A stretch of DNA of 33,610 nt from a virus. Below the pieces are notes generated by a model, which ran no database searches, had not been told where the DNA came from, and worked only from the letters and a program-made list of their open reading frames with translations. The position numbers and the translations under genes were made by a program. The first letter of the stretch is position 1. Each line of letters starts with the position of its first letter. Of this stretch, positions 29,710 through 33,610 are shown piece after piece. The stretch covers positions 1 to 33,610 of IMG/VR virus record IMGVR_UViG_3300042884_000510. The stretch is one strand, 5' to 3'.

Positions 29710-29913
29710 TTAGGCGGTAGCCGCCATGATTTTGGCAAACGACGTCGGGGACGTCACCACTGGAGCGGTAGCGAGGTCCGCATACAGCCCGACGAACCGC
29801 ATATGGTGGCGGCTCGCAAGATTGGTGCAGCCCGTGCGGGTCCGGCGGTAGGCGGTGAGCGGGTAGCCAGAAAAAAAGAAAACGGTTCCGACAGCAAGTT
29901 CTTGAGCGTTCAT
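29710..29913 (-). CDS. Second early small protein
   Basis: 67 residues from the ATG at 29913 (MNAQELAVGTVFFFSGYPLT). The upstream longer frame runs through the previous gene and is not preferred. Strands are predicted in the first half and a helix near the end. Its leader is nearly identical to that of the gene before it, over 24 bases that include the start codon. No domain was recognised. Confidence 0.5.
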   Translation of the reverse strand: MNAQELAVGTVFFFSGYPLTAYRRTRTGCTNLASRHHMRFVGLYADLATAPVVTSPTSFAKIMAATA

Positions 29914-29934
29914 GTGATGCGTGGGTTGGAGTTG
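29911..29934 (-). repeat. AC-rich leader repeat, copy 1
   Basis: A 24-base leader ending at the start codon, CAACTCCAACCCACGCATCA followed by CATG. It differs from the copy at 30141-30165 by one missing base. It lacks a Shine-Dalgarno, so initiation may depend on another signal. Confidence 0.65.
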
Positions 29935-29942
29935 GGTGAGGG

Positions 29943-30143
29943 TTAGGCGTTCAGCGTTGCAATGCGGCGCTGACCGCGCACCGTGTGCTGAATGACGGCT
30001 GCGCGTTCGCATCCGCTGGCGATCTCGGAATGCGCGTATTCCAGAGCTTCGCGCCGAGTGTTGAATGAGCGCCCGTGGTGGCCATTGGTGCCATCGGTGG
30101 GAGCGGATTGGCGGGTGACGATAACGGTGAATGGGATGTTCAT
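29943..30143 (-). CDS. First early small protein
   Basis: 66 residues from the ATG at 30143 (MNIPFTVIVTRQSAPTDGTN). The frame continues upstream to 30236, but the ATG at 30143 has the AC-rich leader shared with two other genes. The plan is strand-turn-helix-strand (FNTRREALEYAHSEIASG, then AVIQHTVRGQRRIATL), which is like small phage inhibitors or DNA-binding beta-beta-alpha proteins. It is the first gene of the minus-strand array after the divergent region. Confidence 0.55.
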   Translation of the reverse strand: MNIPFTVIVTRQSAPTDGTNGHHGRSFNTRREALEYAHSEIASGCERAAVIQHTVRGQRRIATLNA

Positions 30144-30165
30144 GTGATGCGGTGGGTTGGAGTTG
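30141..30165 (-). repeat. AC-rich leader repeat, copy 2
   Basis: A 25-base leader, CAACTCCAACCCACCGCATC followed by ACATG, ahead of the first early gene. A related block, CCAACCGCATCACAACATG, stands before the plus-strand gene at 30958. Confidence 0.65.
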
Positions 30166-30343
30166 AATCGCGTTTCTTGCGACGACCCCACCATGCCACA
30201 GTCCACTTTTTTGGCAATTCTTTTTTGGCAAAACACTGAATTTCTGCGGGAAACCTTAGGTCAACCTCCAAAAATGCGCATGATTTCGCGTTAGGGTGGG
30301 GCATTTGTTGACTTTTTCGCGCCCAGGGGGACGGTGCGCGACC
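30166..30343. promoter_or_regulatory. Divergent control region
   Basis: About 180 bases between the minus-strand early genes and the plus-strand gene. TTTTTTGGCAA occurs twice (30207-30217 and 30221-30231), a 14-base period that suggests tandem operator sites. A TTGACC at 30264-30259 on the minus strand and a TTGACT near 30309 on the plus strand could be -35 elements, but no convincing -10 boxes were found at the right spacing. The placement at the only divergent junction makes a pair of promoters likely. Confidence 0.5.
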
Positions 30344-30760
30344 ATGAAAAACCATGCAATTCTCGCTGCCGTCGCCATCATCTGCGCATCTGGTGGTCTC
30401 TATCTGCTGACTCCGCGACCGCCCGCGCATCCCCAGCCCCGATTTACCCAGGAGCAAATTGAGACTCGGAAGGCGCAGGCTGAGGAAAAAATGGAAGCGC
30501 TTGATGTCGATATTGAGCTAACCAATCGCCGAATCTCCGCGATCCGCGACGAGTTGCGGATGGACGGCATAACGGCTGGCCGGGTCGCGTTGCTGTCTGC
30601 TGACCTGTCCGAGGAGATGGGGGATCTGGAGCGGCTGGGCAAGCAGCGCAGCACCGCGCACCGCATTTTCCTGCGGATGGGCAATGCCCAGCACTATCCC
30701 AACATCCCGTCCCCGCTGTGGGCAGAGACGGACGAAATCGACCCGCGCAACATTGAATGA
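30344..30760 (+). CDS. Membrane-anchored coiled-coil protein
   Basis: 138 residues from the ATG at 30344; a GTG 16 codons upstream is less likely. MKNHAILAAVAIICASGGLY is a signal anchor. A Pro-rich spacer (TPRPPAHPQP) and a long charged coiled coil (QEQIETRKAQAEEKMEALDV onward) follow. A periplasmic coiled coil on an inner-membrane anchor is the plan of Rz-type inner spanins, but the gene is alone on the plus strand and far from the endolysin. A superinfection or membrane role is equally possible. A terminator follows. Confidence 0.6.
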   Translation: MKNHAILAAVAIICASGGLYLLTPRPPAHPQPRFTQEQIETRKAQAEEKMEALDVDIELTNRRISAIRDELRMDGITAGRVALLSADLSEEMGDLERLGKQRSTAHRIFLRMGNAQHYPNIPSPLWAETDEIDPRNIE

Positions 30761-30832
30761 CCAGTTGACAGGCTCCGCTCCCTGCATATAGCGGGAGCCC
30801 TGACGGTTCGATATGTGATGACATAAGGGGGG
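30761..30832. other. Imperfect hairpin before the terminator
   Basis: GGCTCCGCT and AGCGGGAGCC form a 9-bp stem with a one-base bulge and a 10-base loop near 30770-30799. No U-run follows, so it is not itself a terminator. It may protect the 3' end of the plus-strand message. Confidence 0.4.
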
Positions 30833-30865
30833 AGCGGCATCCAGAAATGGGTGCCGCTTCTTTTT
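30833..30865 (+). terminator. Rho-independent terminator
   Basis: AGCGGCATCC pairs with GGGTGCCGCT (10 bp, one G-U) around the loop AGAAAT, then TTCTTTTT. It ends the message of the membrane-anchored protein on the plus strand and separates it from the next small gene. Confidence 0.85.
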
Positions 30866-30957
30866 GCCCATGCGCCTCAGATAAAAAACCCGAAAAAAGT
30901 ATTTGCGCGGGAAACGGGGTGTGCTAAATAAGGAGCACAAACCAACCGCATCACAAC
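30866..30957 (+). promoter_or_regulatory. Leader and possible promoter of the small plus-strand gene
   Basis: After the terminator an AT-rich stretch (GATAAAAAACCCGAAAAAAG) precedes a possible promoter, TTTGCG near 30902 and TAAATA near 30926, with a spacing near 17. An AAGGAG follows, but 24 bases before the ATG, which is too far for a normal Shine-Dalgarno. The leader then ends in the AC-rich block shared with two minus-strand genes. Confidence 0.35.
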
Positions 30958-31131
30958 ATGAACGCCACCACAATCTGCATTGAATTCAAAGGAACCGACA
31001 GTCTGCGCCGGGAAGTTTTTCAGAACAATGACGGGACGTTTACAGCGATGACATTCACCCGCTCCAAGACATTCAAGACGAAAGCCGGGGCCGTGCGGTG
31101 GCTCGCCCGCGCCATCGCTGCGATCTCCTAA
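30958..31131 (+). CDS. Small basic protein on the plus strand
   Basis: 57 residues: MNATTICIEFKGTDSLRREV starts it and a basic helical end (KTKAGAVRWLARAIAAIS) closes it. A beta hairpin followed by a helix is the likely fold, as in small regulators. It has its own terminator on both sides, so it forms a single-gene unit whose expression is probably separate from all other genes. The function is unknown. Confidence 0.6.
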   Translation: MNATTICIEFKGTDSLRREVFQNNDGTFTAMTFTRSKTFKTKAGAVRWLARAIAAIS

Positions 31132-31147
31132 ACCCAGCCGCAATCCG

Positions 31148-31175
31148 GCCCGCCTCGCAAGGGGCGGGCTTTTTT
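31148..31175 (+). terminator. Rho-independent terminator between convergent genes
   Basis: GCCCGCC (31148-31154) pairs with GGCGGGC (31163-31169) and is followed by six T. It ends the plus-strand transcript. On the minus strand the stem lies just past the hub stop without a matching U-run, so it would be less effective there. Confidence 0.85.
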
Positions 31176-31178
31176 GCG

Positions 31179-33610
31179 TTATGGAGCAAGCCCCACGGTG
31201 ATCTCGCTGAAGGCAGGGGCGCTAACCAATCCCCTGTGCTTTTGTTGCACGGTTATCGTACCTCCCGCCGTAATCCCAATCTCAGCAAGCAGGACATGCC
31301 CGCGGGTTGCGGTATCGGTCGGCGTTCCCGCCTGCTTGATGATGCTGCCACTCTCTGGATAGGTCGCCTTCCGCCGGATGCTGGCGGTGGTGTAGACCGA
31401 TATCGTCGCACTGGTCCCGCTCTCGCCATCATCGCCTTCTGCGCCGTAGCCGCCCGCTCCACCTGGTCCGCCGGATCCGCCAGCGTTGCCAGCATATGCG
31501 CCGCCCGGGGAGCCAGCAGCAGAGCCGCCTGCGCCGCCTGCCCCGGCTCCGGTTCCGCCCGCGCCGAATCCTAGAGTTGTGCCAACCCCGCCGTCGTCAC
31601 CGTCACTGCCAACGGTCCCGGCTGACCCGCCGCCACCACCACCACCACCACCACCACCTTGACCACCTCCACCACCTCCGCCGCCGTGACCTCCCTTACC
31701 ACCCGTACCTCCAGTGACCGTTACCGTGCTGCCGCCAGTGAGCGAGCCAACCGATGACGTGTCGCGGTTCAGATAGTCAATCCTCAACCAGATTTTATCC
31801 CCATCACTAACGGAAAACGTCTCGCCCGCCACGTCAAACGTGCGCCCGATTTTCTCCAGCACGCCGGAAGCGTTGACCTCGGGACCGTACACCTTGCCTC
31901 CTAGCACCTCCACTTCGGTGGCGGTTTTGGCTAGGACTTGGAAATATTCCTTTGCCGGGGCAGGCGTTGACCTAACCGAATTCCGCTTAGACCCGGCAAC
32001 GCTGCCTTTAACGTTTGGATTCGTCTGGGTGGCTTCTGTCCTGACTGAGCCAGAGGTAAAGCTAGGCTTCACCGCCCTCTCGCCGCCGCGTAAGAGCCCG
32101 ATGAAATCCTCTGGTGTTAGGCCCCGGTTAATGGGTCCGTAGTTGACCGTAGTGCGCCCCGAGAAAATGTCGGCGGTAACTGACTGGATGATGGCACCCG
32201 TCAGCGGGAATGCGCCTGTGAGTGTCAGTCGTTTGCCGGGTACGATTGACCTATCCACCTCGTCCGCCACCCACGAGATGCTGCCTGCTGGCGCCTCCGT
32301 GCTAAGTGCATCATAATAGGATTGAGCCAGACCAACAGGGGCAGACTCGCCACCGCTGCTTGCGCTTGTCTGGTAAGTGGTCGTTTCCGCGTCCGTGCCT
32401 GTCAGGTCAACGGTCAGTGTCAACTCCTTTGACGCCCCCGAGAACAAGCCTGCTAGGTTTTCGTTCCATGTGCTGCCAGTCCAGCGCAGCACGACCGTCA
32501 CTTTCGTGGGGCACGCACTGATGCCAGACTGCCACGGAGGAATGGCACCCGCCAGTAACTCCCGAGGATAGCGCGGAACGCCACCGGATTCGGGAATGCT
32601 GCCAAGTCCTACCTTCTTGGTGGTGTCAACTTCCTGCGAGACACTGACAACTGCCACCTGCCCCGCCACGAAATTCAAGTCCCGAAGCTCCGGAAAATGG
32701 TCCTTGAGCCAGTCCCCGGTAACGGCGCCCGTGCTGGTCGGGATGGTTTCCGTCACGCATTGCTGTTGCTGCGTCGTTATGTTAGGACCGTAGAGCGCGA
32801 TGGTGCGGCGGACGATGTCCAGACCGCTTGTCTGGTTAGCGGTCTGCGTCGTGAGCGTAGTGTACGGCGTTCCATCAACCGTCGTCGTCGTCTCAAACGT
32901 CAAGACAACGCCGCGCACCGCCCGACGCTGCAATGGCTTTGCGCGGTATGACTTCGCGCCGCTGCCTGTGCCGCTGGATGCCTTCGTTACGATGGTCGCA
33001 AGGTCCGTGGGCTTTTGTACGTTCAGCGTGCTGGCAGCATGGTCAAAATAGACAATCGCATCAGGATGCCAGCGCAGGATGCTCTGGATGACCTCCCAAC
33101 ATGAAGTATCGACCACCTCGAATTTCGGGAAATAGATTGCGCCGGATGGCAGAATTGAGCCAGCGGAGACGCCCGTGGCGCTGTTGGCATACGTCAGGAC
33201 ATCAGTTACTGATTCCGCAGTGGTCTGCGTCTCATCATCGTTGCTGATCCCAACGACGCACCGAGTTTTGAATGCGTAGGCTTGCGTTGGCGTAGCGGGA
33301 CCGACCGCATATTGCTGTTGATAGGCTATCCTGCGCAGGTTGCCGCTCTTGGCATCTGCAACGATGGTGTACCCTTCGCGCTCGCCGTCCGCGTAGGGCT
33401 CAATCTTAGTGACGTAGCCGCGGAAGTAGACGGTGCCACTGTAGGCAATAACGATGTTGTCATTGACTATACACGGAGCCACTGCCGTTGCGTTGATGGC
33501 ATACGTTAGGTTGAGTTGGTCAATGCCTCCCGCTTGGAAATTGACCGACGCCGAGGAAATCAGAGCAGTCTGAAACGATACCGCTGCGTTGGCGTTGATC
33601 TGAACCGTCC
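31179..33610 (-). CDS. Tail hub / baseplate protein with polyglycine C-terminal domain (5' end at 1-149)
   Basis: The main part of an 817-residue protein; the first 49 codons are at bases 149-1. The N-terminal third, with GTVYFRGYVTKIEPYADGER and EGYTIVADAKSGNLRRIAYQ, matches tail-hub proteins of the gpD/gp27 type, which close the tail tube. VDTSCWEVIQSILRWHPDA is also typical. Residues about 632-737 are glycine-rich with long Gly runs and G-x-x-like repeats (GGKGGHGGGGGGGGQGG, then GAGGTGAGAGGAGGSAAGSP), as in polyglycine-helix adhesins. The last 70 residues are a strand-rich cap. It would combine hub and host-binding tip. The gene ends at the convergent terminator. Confidence 0.7.
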   Translation of the reverse strand, partial: TVQINANAAVSFQTALISSASVNFQAGGIDQLNLTYAINATAVAPCIVNDNIVIAYSGTVYFRGYVTKIEPYADGEREGYTIVADAKSGNLRRIAYQQQYAVGPATPTQAYAFKTRCVVGISNDDETQTTAESVTDVLTYANSATGVSAGSILPSGAIYFPKFEVVDTSCWEVIQSILRWHPDAIVYFDHAASTLNVQKPTDLATIVTKASSGTGSGAKSYRAKPLQRRAVRGVVLTFETTTTVDGTPYTTLTTQTANQTSGLDIVRRTIALYGPNITTQQQQCVTETIPTSTGAVTGDWLKDHFPELRDLNFVAGQVAVVSVSQEVDTTKKVGLGSIPESGGVPRYPRELLAGAIPPWQSGISACPTKVTVVLRWTGSTWNENLAGLFSGASKELTLTVDLTGTDAETTTYQTSASSGGESAPVGLAQSYYDALSTEAPAGSISWVADEVDRSIVPGKRLTLTGAFPLTGAIIQSVTADIFSGRTTVNYGPINRGLTPEDFIGLLRGGERAVKPSFTSGSVRTEATQTNPNVKGSVAGSKRNSVRSTPAPAKEYFQVLAKTATEVEVLGGKVYGPEVNASGVLEKIGRTFDVAGETFSVSDGDKIWLRIDYLNRDTSSVGSLTGGSTVTVTGGTGGKGGHGGGGGGGGQGGGGGGGGGGGSAGTVGSDGDDGGVGTTLGFGAGGTGAGAGGAGGSAAGSPGGAYAGNAGGSGGPGGAGGYGAEGDDGESGTSATISVYTTASIRRKATYPESGSIIKQAGTPTDTATRGHVLLAEIGITAGGTITVQQKHRGLVSAPAFSEITVGLAP
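33484..33610. repeat. Terminal direct repeat, right copy
   Basis: Second copy of the 127-base end repeat, identical to bases 1-127. Removing one copy gives a 33,483 bp circle. The copy lies inside the hub gene and carries no stop in that frame. Confidence 0.95.

Noticed and set aside
31496-31717. His-rich plus-strand frame (run of eight His)
   Set aside because: It is the antisense of the polyglycine codons in the tail hub gene.

Overview
The window is a complete circular (or circularly permuted) genome of a tailed bacteriophage. The first 127 bases recur exactly as the last 127, so the unique sequence is 33,483 bp and the ends join. Joining them restores one 817-codon tail gene that the window cuts in two. 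No rRNA, tRNA, integrase, transposase or CRISPR array was seen. The virion genes resemble the Mu-type head set (gp28-like terminase, DUF935 portal, gpI-like protease/scaffold, DUF2190 decoration protein). The tail has a tape measure but no recognisable sheath, so a long non-contractile tail is likely. A lipoprotein and single-membrane-span proteins suggest a host with two membranes. The host cannot be named from the sequence.

Layout: almost everything is on the minus strand and tightly packed, with many ATGA, TAATG or TGATG stop/start overlaps. Reading the minus strand from a divergent control region near 30,150-30,340, the order is as follows. (1) About 30.1-24.8 kb: small early genes, RecT, an HTH regulator, a RecE-like exonuclease, RusA and an SSB-like protein. 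(2) 24.7-22.4 kb: a structured leader with a terminator hairpin, then a TcmP-like gene and a ParB/radical-SAM fusion, then an HNH nuclease. (3) 22.1-18.3 kb: replication, with a DUF1376 initiator-like gene carrying internal iterons and a DnaC-like loader, followed by a PAPS-reductase-like PP-loop enzyme and small accessory genes. (4) 18.2-17.5 kb: a lipoprotein and a CHAP-type endolysin. (5) 17.4-14.1 kb: small terminase candidate, MazG-like protein, two tandem paralogues, a Tad2/DUF2829-like protein and the large terminase. (6) 14.1-9.3 kb: nuclease, portal, protease/scaffold, decoration protein, capsid and head completion. (7) 9.3 kb through the origin to 31.2 kb: fibre, holin-like and tail genes, ending with the hub. 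Only two genes (30,344-31,131) are on the plus strand; each is followed by its own terminator and they converge on the end of the tail operon.

Function: recombination (RecE/RecT/SSB/RusA) and a lambda-like initiator plus loader would replicate the genome, and the terminase would package it. The parts least explained by known phage biology are the TcmP plus ParB-radical-SAM pair, with an attenuator-like leader directly in front of it; the PP-loop enzyme downstream; and a possible Thoeris antagonist beside the terminase. All product names come from reading motifs in the sequence; no database search was run.
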